DNA from: DASSUW01 sp963811895
Lineage (GTDB): Bacteria; Actinomycetota; Thermoleophilia; Solirubrobacterales; Solirubrobacteraceae
Direction of reading: 5' to 3'
DNA length: 64,000 nt
Assembly: GCA_963811895.1 (NCBI GenBank)
Contig: CAWETE010000013.1
Location: forward strand, 66,194 to 130,193
Shown here: one piece after another, positions 7,889-16,081 of the stretch
How positions within the stretch are numbered: position 1 is the first letter of the stretch
Layout of the letters: every line of letters begins with the position of its first letter
The notes under the pieces: model-generated
Told to the model about the DNA's origin: nothing
Seen by the model: only the letters and a program-made list of their open reading frames with translations
Databases searched by the model: none
Position numbers and translations under genes: made by a program

Positions 7889-9405
7889 CGCGCGACGCGG
7901 GGGCGGTCGACGCGGCGTCGCGGCGGCGGGCGATCGAGGCGGCGACGTCCGGCGACCTCGACGTGCTCGTCGTCGGCGGCGGCATCACCGGCGCGGGCGC
8001 GGCGCTCGACGCCGCCACGCGCGGCCTCAGCGTCGCGCTGGTCGAGGCGCGCGACCTCGCCGCCGGCACCTCGAGCGCGTCGAGCAAGCTCATCCACGGC
8101 GGGCTGCGGTACCTCGAGATGGGCGACATCGGCCTCGTGCGCGAGGCGCTGCGCGAGCGCGAGCTGCTGCTCACCCGACTCGCGCCCCACCTCGTCAAGC
8201 CGGTCCCGTTCCTGTGGCCGCTGCGCGGCCGCGCCTGGGAGCGCGCCTACCTCGGCGCCGGGCTGATCCTCTACGACACCATCGGCGGCGCGCGGTCGGT
8301 GCCGCGCCACCGACATCTGACGAAGCGCGGCGCGCTGGCCGTCGCGCCGGCGCTGAACCCCGACGCGCTGGTGGGCGCCGTCCAGTTCCACGACGCCGCC
8401 GAGGACGACGCGCGCATGGTCGTCCACGTGGCGCGCACCGCCGCCGCCCACGGCGCTCACATCGCCACGCGCGTGAAGGTCACCGGCTTCCGGCGCCCCG
8501 GCGAGGTCGAGGCGGTCGACGAGGAGACCGGCGAGCCACTGCTCCTGCGGGCGCGCCACGTCGCGGGCGCCGCCGGCGTGTGGACCGACCGCCTGCGGGA
8601 GCTGGCGGGCGGCGTCTCGCGGCACCGCATCGTCCCGTCCAAGGGGATCCACATCTTCGTCGCCCGCGACCGCCTGCCCATGGACACCGGGGTGCTGGCG
8701 CGGACCGAGAAGAGCGTGCTCTTCGTCATCCCGTGGGAGGGCGGCTGGCTGATCGGCGACACCGACACGCCGTGGCGGCACGGCCCCGACTCGCCGGTCG
8801 CCACCGGCGCCGACGTCGACTACCTGCTCGCCAAGACCAACGCGCTGCTGGCCGAGCCGCTCACGCGCGACGACGTCCACGGCGTGATCGCCGGCCTGCG
8901 GCCGCTGGTGGCCGAGGCGGCGCGCAGCGACACGACGCGGATCAGCCGCAAGCACGTGGTCGAGTCGCCGGCGCCGCGGCTCACCACGATCGCGGGCGGC
9001 AAGTACACGACCTACCGCGTGATGGCCGCCGACCTGATCGACGCCGTCGCGCCCGGCACGCGCTCGATCACCCGGGACGTGCCGCTCGTCGATCGCGACC
9101 TCGACGGCGCCGACGAGGTGACGTACGCCTGCACCCACGAGGGCGCGCTGCACCTCGACGACGTGCTCGAGCGCCGGACCCGCCTCGCCCTCACCGCGCC
9201 CGACCGCGGGCTGGCCGCCGCCGAGCCGGCCGCGGCGGCGATGGCCGACGCGCTCGGCTGGAGCCCGCAGCGCACGCGGCACGAGGTCGACGCCTATCGC
9301 GCCCGGGTCGCCGCCGCGCGCGCGGCGGAGGCGGAGCGCGACGACGACGCCGCGCTCGCCGCCTACCGCGCGGTGCTCGCCGAGCGCCGCGTGGTGCGGG
9401 CGTGA
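7885..9405 (+). CDS. glpD: FAD-dependent glycerol-3-phosphate dehydrogenase (GlpD/GlpA family)
   Basis: A 506-aa flavoenzyme that oxidises glycerol-3-phosphate (or a related polyol phosphate) to the keto form and passes electrons to the quinone pool at the membrane. DVLVVGGGITGAGAALDAATRG is the FAD dinucleotide motif, SSKLIHGGLRYLEMGDI is the GlpD signature, and a C-terminal helical cap domain follows. GTG start in a GTGA overlap with the kinase; the stop overlaps the next GTG. In Brucella-type erythritol operons the equivalent flavoenzyme (EryB) uses erythritol phosphate, so glycerol-3-phosphate is likely but not certain. Confidence 0.9.
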   Translation: MTRDAGAVDAASRRRAIEAATSGDLDVLVVGGGITGAGAALDAATRGLSVALVEARDLAAGTSSASSKLIHGGLRYLEMGDIGLVREALRERELLLTRLAPHLVKPVPFLWPLRGRAWERAYLGAGLILYDTIGGARSVPRHRHLTKRGALAVAPALNPDALVGAVQFHDAAEDDARMVVHVARTAAAHGAHIATRVKVTGFRRPGEVEAVDEETGEPLLLRARHVAGAAGVWTDRLRELAGGVSRHRIVPSKGIHIFVARDRLPMDTGVLARTEKSVLFVIPWEGGWLIGDTDTPWRHGPDSPVATGADVDYLLAKTNALLAEPLTRDDVHGVIAGLRPLVAEAARSDTTRISRKHVVESPAPRLTTIAGGKYTTYRVMAADLIDAVAPGTRSITRDVPLVDRDLDGADEVTYACTHEGALHLDDVLERRTRLALTAPDRGLAAAEPAAAAMADALGWSPQRTRHEVDAYRARVAAARAAEAERDDDAALAAYRAVLAERRVVRA

Positions 9406-10754
9406 CGCTCGTCGCCGGGCTCGACCAGGGGACGTCGAGCACGCGCTGCGTCGTGCTCGACGCCGAGCTGAACGAGGTCGCCGCCGCCTCGGTGCCCGTC
9501 GAGTGCTCGTTCCCGGCGCCCGGGCTGGTCGAGCAGGACCCCGAGGCGATCGTCGCCTCGGCGCGCGAGGCGATCGCGGCCACCGGCGTGCGGCCGGACG
9601 TGCTCGGCATCGCCAACCAGACCGAGACCTTCGTGGTCTGGGATCGCGGCACGGGGGAGGCCGTGCACCCGGCGATCGTGTGGCAGGACCGCCGCACCGA
9701 TGCCGCCTGCGAGGCGCTGCGCGAGCACGCGGACTGGGTGCGCGAGCGCACCGGGCTCGAGCTCGACGCCACCTTCCCCGCAACCAAGCTGCGCTCGGTC
9801 CTCGACCGCGTCGACGGCGACCTGGCCTACGGCGACGTCGCCTCCTGGCTGCTGTTCCGGCTCGCCGGCGCCCACGTCACCGACGCCGGCAACGCCGGCC
9901 GCTCGCTGCTGTGCCCGCTCGGCGGCGGCGACTGGGACGACGAGCTGCTCGACCTGTTCGGCATCCCGCGCGCTCTGATGCCGCCGATCGTCGACACCGA
10001 CGCGCTCGACGCCTCGATCGAGGGCATCCCGGTGCGCGCCGCGGCCGGCGACCAGCAGGCCTCGCTCTTCGGCCTGCGCTGCTGGGAGACCGGGACCGCC
10101 AAGGTCACGCTCGGCACGGGCGCGTTCGTGCTCGCCCAGGCGGGAACGACCGCCCCGCGTCCGCCGGACGGCATCCTCGCCTCGACCGCCTGGCGGCGCG
10201 CGGGCGCCACCAGCTACGCGCTCGAGGGCTTCATCCCGACCGCCGCCGCCGCGGTCGACTGGTTCGCGCGCATCGGGGCCCTGCCGCCGGCGAAGGAGCT
10301 CGACGCCCTGCTGCCGGACGGCCGGCCCGGTCCCATCTGCGTTCCCCTCTTCACGGGCGCCCGCGGCGCGCTCTTCGAACTCGACCTCGGCACCACCCGC
10401 GCCGACCTCGCGCGGGCGGTGATCGACGGCATCGTCCACCAGGTCGCCGACGCGGTCGAGGCGATCGGCACGCTCGACACGCTGCGCATCGACGGCGGCC
10501 TCTCGCGCTCCGACTGGACCGCGCAGCGGCTCGCCGACCTCGCCGGCGTCACCGTCCAGCGCACCGCTCGCCCGGACTCGACGGCGCTCGGCGCCGCCAC
10601 CTTGGCCGGCCTCGCCGCCGGCGTCTGGGACAGCCCGGAGGCGATCCCCGAGATCCCGTTGGACCTCGTCGCCGAGCCCACGATCACGCAGGACGAGCGC
10701 TCGCACGAGCGACAGCGCTGGGCCGCCGCGCGCGAGCTCGTCAACCGCTCTTGA
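9402..10754 (+). CDS. glpK: Glycerol kinase-like FGGY kinase
   Basis: A 450-aa FGGY kinase, about 50 residues shorter than typical GlpK. VAGLDQGTSSTRCVV is the glycerol-kinase N-terminal motif, AIVWQDRRTDAAC matches the substrate loop, and GDQQASLFGLRCWETGTAKVTLGTGAF is the glycerol kinase core. It converts glycerol to glycerol-3-phosphate, the substrate of the GlpD just upstream. It is the last gene of the coupled operon that starts at 4595, and its 3' end overlaps the convergent Ku gene by 14 bases. No glycerol facilitator gene is visible nearby. Because of the short length, another polyol cannot be excluded. Confidence 0.85.
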   Translation: MTLVAGLDQGTSSTRCVVLDAELNEVAAASVPVECSFPAPGLVEQDPEAIVASAREAIAATGVRPDVLGIANQTETFVVWDRGTGEAVHPAIVWQDRRTDAACEALREHADWVRERTGLELDATFPATKLRSVLDRVDGDLAYGDVASWLLFRLAGAHVTDAGNAGRSLLCPLGGGDWDDELLDLFGIPRALMPPIVDTDALDASIEGIPVRAAAGDQQASLFGLRCWETGTAKVTLGTGAFVLAQAGTTAPRPPDGILASTAWRRAGATSYALEGFIPTAAAAVDWFARIGALPPAKELDALLPDGRPGPICVPLFTGARGALFELDLGTTRADLARAVIDGIVHQVADAVEAIGTLDTLRIDGGLSRSDWTAQRLADLAGVTVQRTARPDSTALGAATLAGLAAGVWDSPEAIPEIPLDLVAEPTITQDERSHERQRWAAARELVNRS

Positions 10755-11529
10755 TTCCGGCGAGCGACTCCTCGAGCGCGGCCATGAGGTCCGGGACCGG
10801 CGCGGGCTCCTTCTCGCTCTCGGGCGCCTCGATGGTCTTGCCCTTGCCCTTGCTCCGCACGATCTTCTTGAGCCGCTTCTGGAAGCGGTCCTCGTAGCGG
10901 CCGGGATCCCACGGGCAGGCCAGCGCCTCGATCAGCGCGACGGCCTGGTCGACCTCCTTCTTGGCCGGCTTGTCGCGCTTGGTCGGCGTCGGCACGTCCT
11001 TGGTCGGCCGGACCTCGTCGTGGAACCGCAGGGTGGTGAGCTTCATCCGGCCCTCGTGCGCGCGGATGAGGACCAGGTACTCCTTGGTGCGCAGGACGAA
11101 GCGCCCGAGCGCAGCCCTCTCGGTGCGCGCCATCACCTCCACCAGCAGCCGATAGGCGCGCTGCGTGCCCTCGGAGTCGCCCGACGGCACGAGCACGTAC
11201 GGGTGGTCGAAGTAGACCGGGTCGACGTCGGCGACGTCGACGAACGCCTCGATGTCGATCGTGCGCGTCTTGCGCGGCGCGGCGGTCGCCAGCTCGGCGT
11301 CGGTGAGGATCACCAGCTCGTCGTCGTCGGTCTCGTAGCCGCTGGCGATCTCCTCGTAGGGGACCTCGACGTCCTCCTCGGCGCAGAAGCGGTGGATCTC
11401 GACCGGCGTGTGGTCCTTGGCGTGGAGCTGGCGGAAGTGCAGGTCGGTGTCGCGCACGCCGCTGAACAGCGCCACCGGGACGTTGACGAGGCCGAAGCCC
11501 AGCGAGCCGGTCCACATCGAGCGCGGCAT
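10741..11529 (-). CDS. ku: Ku family DNA end-binding protein (paralogue 2)
   Basis: A 262-aa bacterial Ku homologue that would bind double-strand break ends and recruit LigD for non-homologous end joining. MPRSMWTGSLGFGLVNVPV is the typical Ku N-terminus and HRFCAEEDVEVPYEEI is the characteristic bridge region. A Lys-rich C-terminal tail (LKKIVRSKGKGKTIEA) follows, as in Ku proteins that contact LigD or DNA. It overlaps the preceding Ku gene by one base (TGATG), so the two are translated together and may form a heterodimer. No ligD is present in the window. Confidence 0.93.
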   Translation of the reverse strand: MPRSMWTGSLGFGLVNVPVALFSGVRDTDLHFRQLHAKDHTPVEIHRFCAEEDVEVPYEEIASGYETDDDELVILTDAELATAAPRKTRTIDIEAFVDVADVDPVYFDHPYVLVPSGDSEGTQRAYRLLVEVMARTERAALGRFVLRTKEYLVLIRAHEGRMKLTTLRFHDEVRPTKDVPTPTKRDKPAKKEVDQAVALIEALACPWDPGRYEDRFQKRLKKIVRSKGKGKTIEAPESEKEPAPVPDLMAALEESLAGIKSG

Positions 11530-12293
11530 CAGGCCAGGCTCGCTTCGAGGGCGGCCAGCAGGTCGTCGGCGGACTCGGTCTCGACGTCCTCGGGCGGCTC
11601 GATGTTCTTGCCCGCGGCCTTGCGCTCGACCACCTCGAGCACGGCCTCGCGGTACTGGTCCTCGTAGTCGGCGGGGTCGAACTTCGTGTGCAGGCCGTCG
11701 ACCAGCGAGGCGGCCATCTTGATCTCGCGGTCGCTCGGCTTGCGCTGGACGCGGCCGAGCTCGAAGTCCTCTGGGTCGACGAGGTCGTCCGCGAAGCGCA
11801 TCGTGTGGATGGCGAGCACGTCGTCGAGCGGGCGCAGCACGACCGTCCGCTCGCGGTTGTGGAACACCCAATGGCCGACGCCGGCGCGGCCGGACTTCTC
11901 GAGCGCCGCGTGGAGCAGCGCGTAGGCGTCCTTGCCCTTGTCGCGGTGGCCCAGGTGGTAGGTGCGCTCGTAGAAGTCGGGATCGATCTCCTCGAAGGGG
12001 ACGAAGTGGTCGATCTCGATCCGGCGCGACTGGGAGCCGGCGGCCGCCGCGATCTCGTCGTCGGTCAGCTCGACCCACTTGCCCTTGCTCACCTCGAAGC
12101 CCTTGACGATGTCCTTGTAGTCGATCTCCTTGTCGTCCTTGGGGCAGATGCGCCGGTGCTCGATCGGGCTGCCGTCCTTCGCGTGGACCTCGCGGAAGTG
12201 GACGGTCTTGGACTCGGTGGCCGAGTAGACCTTGACCGGCACGGCCACGAGGCCGAACGTGATCGTGCCGTTCCAGATGGAGCGTGGGGCCAT
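11529..12293 (-). CDS. ku: Ku family DNA end-binding protein (paralogue 1)
   Basis: A 254-aa Ku homologue starting MAPRSIWNGTITFGLVAVPV, with the standard ring-forming beta-barrel segments (HRRICPKDDKEIDYKDIVKG, DPDFYERTYHLGH) and a short C-terminal tail ending in acidic and Leu-rich sequence (SADDLLAALEASLA). It is the promoter-proximal gene of the two-Ku unit and is divergent from an isochorismatase-fold gene 36 bases away. The two Ku copies share architecture but are well diverged along their length, so this is an old duplication or a heterodimer pair, not a recent tandem copy. Confidence 0.93.
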   Translation of the reverse strand: MAPRSIWNGTITFGLVAVPVKVYSATESKTVHFREVHAKDGSPIEHRRICPKDDKEIDYKDIVKGFEVSKGKWVELTDDEIAAAAGSQSRRIEIDHFVPFEEIDPDFYERTYHLGHRDKGKDAYALLHAALEKSGRAGVGHWVFHNRERTVVLRPLDDVLAIHTMRFADDLVDPEDFELGRVQRKPSDREIKMAASLVDGLHTKFDPADYEDQYREAVLEVVERKAAGKNIEPPEDVETESADDLLAALEASLA

Positions 12294-12329
12294 GTTCGTT
12301 GGCTTCCCGCTGTGGCAGTCTTCGAAGCC

Positions 12330-12875
12330 ATGAGCGCGCCCGCCCTCATCGTCGTCGACGTCCAGAAGGCCTTCGCCGACCCCTACTGGGGCCGGCGCGA
12401 CAACCCCGACTGCGAGCGCAACGTCGCCGCCCTGATCGAGCGCTGGCGTTCGGAGGGGCGGCCGGTCGTCTTCGTCCGCCACGACTCCGACGAGCCGGAC
12501 TCGCCGCTGCGTCCCGGGCTGCCGGGCAACGAGTTCCAGGACGTCGTCACCGGCGAGCCGGACCTGCTGGTCGCCAAGTCGGTCAACTCGTCCTTCCACG
12601 GCGAGCCGGACCTGCAGGCGTGGCTCGACGGCGAAGGCGTGGAGACGATCTACATCTGCGGCATCACCACCAACCACTGCTGCGAGACGACGGCACGGGT
12701 GGGCGGCAACCTCGGCTACGACGTGCGCTTCGTGCTCGACGCCACGCACACTTTCGACCGGCCCGATCCGAGCGGCGAGATCGTCCCCGCCGAGCTGATC
12801 GCCCGCGTCAGCGCCGCCAACCTGCACGGCGAGTTCGCGACGGTGATCGACACCGCAACCGCGATCGCCGATTGA
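12330..12875 (+). CDS. Isochorismatase-family cysteine hydrolase
   Basis: A 181-aa hydrolase with the fold of nicotinamidases and isochorismatases. ALIVVDVQKAF holds the catalytic Asp, the Lys is in VAKSVNSSFHG, and ICGITTNHCCETTARVG holds the nucleophilic Cys and the cis-peptide region. It hydrolyses a small amide or enol ether; the substrate is unknown. ATG 12330 lies 36 bases from the divergent Ku start. Its stop overlaps the next gene's TTG start as TTGA, so it is coupled to the glycosyltransferase-like gene. Confidence 0.88.
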   Translation: MSAPALIVVDVQKAFADPYWGRRDNPDCERNVAALIERWRSEGRPVVFVRHDSDEPDSPLRPGLPGNEFQDVVTGEPDLLVAKSVNSSFHGEPDLQAWLDGEGVETIYICGITTNHCCETTARVGGNLGYDVRFVLDATHTFDRPDPSGEIVPAELIARVSAANLHGEFATVIDTATAIAD

Positions 12876-13948
12876 GCCGGGCGCTCGTCAACTTCTTCTA
12901 CGCGCACCCGGTCGGCCACGCGGTCGAGGCGCTGCACTACGCGCACGGCCATCACGTCGCCGCCCCCGAGCTCGAGCTGTCGGTCGCCCTGAACGCCGCG
13001 ACCGCCGTCGAGCTGGCGCGCTTCTGCCCGTTCGTCGAGCGCGCCTACGCGATCGACCATCCGCTGCTCGAACCGTGCCCCGACTCGGCCGCGCGGCTGG
13101 CCGAGCTGCCGCGCGAGTGGGACTGGATCGCCGACGACCCGCGGCGCTGGCAGGACGTCCAGCTCGCGATGTTCCCGGGGCTGCGCGACTACTACGCGGC
13201 CAGCGACGAGCACCTCACGGCGCGCTTCGCGCGGACCATCGCCGGTGCCGGGCGGCTCGCCTACGCGCCCCACCGGCCGCTGCGGTTCGAGCTGCCGGCG
13301 CGTTCGCTGGACGGCGGGCCGTGGATCGCGGTCATGCCGGCCGGCTCGAGCGAGCGCTCGCTGTATCCGTCGCTCGCCTCCTGGCGGGTGATCCTCGACG
13401 CGCTCCCCGACGCGCGCCTCGCCCTCGTCGGCAAGACCGGCGCGACCACGCTCGAGCCCGGCGAGCACGCCGCGCTGCTCGGCCACGCGGACCTCGACGC
13501 CTTCGACCTCCCGCTGGCCGAGCAGCTCGCGATCGTGCAGGCCTGCGACGTCTTCCTCGCGCCACACACGGGCTTCGGGCTGGCCGCGCTCGCCGTGGGC
13601 ACGCCGTGGCTGGCGATCTCCGGCGGGCGCTGGTTCGAGTACTACTTCAACCACGTCCCGTTCCGCTCGGTCATCCCCGACGTCGAGCGCTACCCGTGCT
13701 TCAGCCAGTTCGTCCCGGCGGCCACGATCGACGACGGTGAGGACGGGCCGCGGACGCCGAGCATGAGCCGGGCGCGGATCCGCGACGACCTCGAGCGGAT
13801 CGTCGCCGCCGCGGGCGAGCTGCTGGCCGGCTCGCTGACCTACGAGCAGGCGCTGCGCGAGTACTTCGCCGCTCTGCTGGACGCCCACGACGGAGACGCG
13901 GCCGCCATCTGGTCGATCGACGGCGTGCACCTGCAGTACCTCGGATAA
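12872..13948 (+). CDS. Glycosyltransferase family 9-like (heptosyltransferase-type) protein
   Basis: A 358-aa protein beginning at TTG 12872 (TTGA overlap). The C-terminal half looks like a GT-B donor domain: WIAVMPAGSSERSLYPSLASW resembles the GT9 nucleotide-sugar loop, and DVFLAPHTGFGLAALAVGTP resembles the conserved 'D..GP.HLA...G.P' segment of ADP-heptose transferases. Typical LPS biosynthesis partners are absent, and an actinobacterium would not make LPS, so the acceptor may be a secondary metabolite or cell-surface glycan. Assignment is by motif shape only. Confidence 0.6.
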   Translation: MSRALVNFFYAHPVGHAVEALHYAHGHHVAAPELELSVALNAATAVELARFCPFVERAYAIDHPLLEPCPDSAARLAELPREWDWIADDPRRWQDVQLAMFPGLRDYYAASDEHLTARFARTIAGAGRLAYAPHRPLRFELPARSLDGGPWIAVMPAGSSERSLYPSLASWRVILDALPDARLALVGKTGATTLEPGEHAALLGHADLDAFDLPLAEQLAIVQACDVFLAPHTGFGLAALAVGTPWLAISGGRWFEYYFNHVPFRSVIPDVERYPCFSQFVPAATIDDGEDGPRTPSMSRARIRDDLERIVAAAGELLAGSLTYEQALREYFAALLDAHDGDAAAIWSIDGVHLQYLG

Positions 13949-13958
13949 GCAAAAATGT

Positions 13959-13987
13959 TTGAACTTATCCGGCGGCTTCGTTACCGT
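13959..13987 (+). promoter_or_regulatory. Sigma70-like promoter of the sugar ABC operon
   Basis: TTGAAC (13959-13964), a 17-base spacer and TACCGT (13982-13987) stand 34 bases before the GTG start at 14022. The AT-rich GCAAAAATGTTTG overlapping the -35 resembles sequence near 19191-19202 and may hold an operator. Confidence 0.45.
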
Positions 13988-14021
13988 CGGGTCGACGGTG
14001 CGAGGAGGAGAGGGACAAGCT

Positions 14022-14990
14022 GTGCTGCGGCGCGCGCTCGAGGTCGAGTCCAACAGCGTGCTCGCCGCGACGATCGCCCTGATCGTCTTCATCGGGATCA
14101 TGCATCCCGACTTCCTCGCGTGGGGTCAGCTGAAGGAGGTCGTCCAGAACGCGACCTACGTGGGGATCATCGCGGCGGGCATGGCCTTCCTGCTCTCGAT
14201 GCGGGAGATCGACCTGTCCGTGGGCTCGATGTTCGGCCTCGCGCTGGTGGTCTCCGCGCTGTTCATGCAGGACGGCATGAACCCGTGGCTGGCCGCGCTG
14301 CTGGGCATCCTGCTCGGCTGCGCGATGGGGCTGCTCAACGCCGTGCTCGTTCAGTTCATCGCCATCCCGGCGATCGTCGCGACGCTCGCCACCCTGTCCA
14401 TGTACCGCGGCCTCTCGCAGGCGCTCAGCGACGGCGAGCAGGTCACCGGCCTTCCGGCTGAGAACAGCTTCTTCACCTTCGTCGGCGGCGACCTCGCGGG
14501 CCTGCCCGTGAGCGTCTGGGTGATGATCATCGTCGCGATCGTGTTGACGGTCGTCCTGCGCTTCACGCCCTACGGCTACCGGGTGCGGGCGATCGGCTCA
14601 AACCCCGAGGCGGCGACGTTCTCGGGCATCTCGATCCCGCGCGTGCGCGTGCAGACGCTGGTGCTGGTCGGCGGGCTGTGCGGGCTCTCGGGGATGCTCG
14701 GGCTGGCCTTCTTCATCTCGGGCGACCCCAACATCGGCACCGGCTTCGAGCTGCAGGCGATCGCCGCCGCCGTGATCGGCGGGACGCCGCTGCGCGGCGG
14801 GAGCGCGACGGTCGTCGGCGCCGTGCTGGGGGCCATCCTGCTGAGCGCTGTCAACAGCGGGCTCGCCTACTTCGACGTGCCGGTCAACTGGAGCGCGTTC
14901 GCGACCGGAGCCGTGATCCTCGCCGCCGTCGCCCTCGACAGCGTGATCCGCGGCCGGCGCCGGCATCGACGTACGGGGCTCGACCTGTGA
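14022..14990 (+). CDS. Sugar ABC transporter permease (RbsC/XylH family)
   Basis: A 322-aa integral membrane protein. GTG 14022 follows a GAGGAGGAGAGGGA site; a TTG at 13959 is in frame but overlaps the promoter. About 8-10 hydrophobic helices are seen. AAGMAFLLSMREIDLSVGSMFGLA is the conserved cytoplasmic region of RbsC-type permeases, and AIAAAVIGGTPLRGGSATVVGAVLGA is the hallmark EAA-like loop contacting the ATPase. With the binding protein and ATPase that follow, it forms a complete CUT2 importer for a monosaccharide or similar small carbohydrate. Order is permease, binding protein, ATPase. Confidence 0.92.
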   Translation: MLRRALEVESNSVLAATIALIVFIGIMHPDFLAWGQLKEVVQNATYVGIIAAGMAFLLSMREIDLSVGSMFGLALVVSALFMQDGMNPWLAALLGILLGCAMGLLNAVLVQFIAIPAIVATLATLSMYRGLSQALSDGEQVTGLPAENSFFTFVGGDLAGLPVSVWVMIIVAIVLTVVLRFTPYGYRVRAIGSNPEAATFSGISIPRVRVQTLVLVGGLCGLSGMLGLAFFISGDPNIGTGFELQAIAAAVIGGTPLRGGSATVVGAVLGAILLSAVNSGLAYFDVPVNWSAFATGAVILAAVALDSVIRGRRRHRRTGLDL

Positions 14991-15010
14991 AACACAAGGA
15001 GAGAGGTGCC

Positions 15011-16081
15011 ATGACCAGAACCCTTGCGACGGGCGTTGCGCTGCTTGCCCTCGCGGTTGCCGGCTGTGGGTCCGACGACGACGGCGGCGGCTCCGGAGCG
15101 TCCGGCGGGGGCGGCTCCGACGAGGCCAAGCTGGCGTTCGTCTACCCGACGACGACGACGAACTTCGCGCAGGAGATGGCGCTCGGCGCCAAGGCGGCGG
15201 CCGACGACACGCCGGGCGTGGATCTCACCGAGTCCGCCCCCGCCAACGTCGACGGGCCGAAGCAGGTGCAGCTCTTCCAGGCCGCCGTGCGCACGTCCAA
15301 GGACGGCGTGGCGATGATGACGCTCACGCCCGAGCTGTTCATCCGGCCGCTGCAGCAGGCCGGCGACCAGGGCGTTCCGCTCGTGGCCGTCGACGTGCCG
15401 CCGCCGGCGGGCACGGAGGAGGACGTCAAGCTGCTGATCGGCAACTCGAACGTCGAGATCGGCCAGGACCTGGCCAAGGCGCTGCTCGAGGACATCCCCG
15501 AGGACGCCACGGGCGACGTGATGATCGGCACCGACACGCCGGGCCTGCCGGTGCTCGAGCAGCGCAACGAGGGCTTCATGGAGGTCATGAAGGCCGAGCG
15601 GCCGGGGCTGAAGTTCATCGTGTTCGACGCCAAGCAGAGCCCGACCGACAACTTCAACACCTGGAGCGCGCAGGTCAAGGCGCACCCCGACGCGGTGGCG
15701 TACGTCGGCCCGGGCAGCCAGGCCGCGGTGTCGCTGTCGCGGATCCAGAAGCGCACGGGTCAGAAGCTGCTGGTCGGCGCCTGCGACCTCGACAAGGTCG
15801 CCATGCAGGGCGTCAAGGACGGGCTCGTCAAGGCGCTCATCTCGCCCGAGCACTGGCTCAAGGGCTACCTGGCGATCAAGCTGATGGCCGACGCCAAGCT
15901 CGAGGACAAGCCGCTCCCCGAGGGCGTGTGGAACTCGGGCGCGCTGGAGGTCAACGCCGACAACATCGACGAGATCCTCACGCGTCAGGAGAGCGCGGAG
16001 ACCCGCTCGGAGTACTTCAAGGAAGAGGTCGACAAGCAGCTCTCCAGCCCCGACGACTACCTGAGCGCGCCCGGAGGCTAG
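15011..16081 (+). CDS. Sugar ABC transporter substrate-binding lipoprotein
   Basis: A 356-aa periplasmic-binding-type protein of the RbsB/peripla_BP_4 class. The N-terminus has a signal peptide ending in a lipobox (LAVAGC), then a Gly/Ser/Asp-rich linker, so it is anchored outside the membrane. Two alternating alpha/beta lobes follow, with GDVMIGTDTPGLPVLEQRNEGF and VAYVGPGSQAAVSLSRIQK as ligand-pocket regions. ATG 15011 has a GAGAGGTG site. The stop TAG shares a base with the GTG of the ATPase. The ligand is unknown; the adjacent ThDP enzyme hints that it may be a hydroxy or keto acid rather than a plain sugar. Confidence 0.9.
   Translation: MTRTLATGVALLALAVAGCGSDDDGGGSGASGGGGSDEAKLAFVYPTTTTNFAQEMALGAKAAADDTPGVDLTESAPANVDGPKQVQLFQAAVRTSKDGVAMMTLTPELFIRPLQQAGDQGVPLVAVDVPPPAGTEEDVKLLIGNSNVEIGQDLAKALLEDIPEDATGDVMIGTDTPGLPVLEQRNEGFMEVMKAERPGLKFIVFDAKQSPTDNFNTWSAQVKAHPDAVAYVGPGSQAAVSLSRIQKRTGQKLLVGACDLDKVAMQGVKDGLVKALISPEHWLKGYLAIKLMADAKLEDKPLPEGVWNSGALEVNADNIDEILTRQESAETRSEYFKEEVDKQLSSPDDYLSAPGG

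Noticed and set aside
10741..12293. A complete NHEJ locus
   Set aside because: Only Ku genes are present; no LigD polymerase, phosphoesterase or ligase gene is visible on either side.
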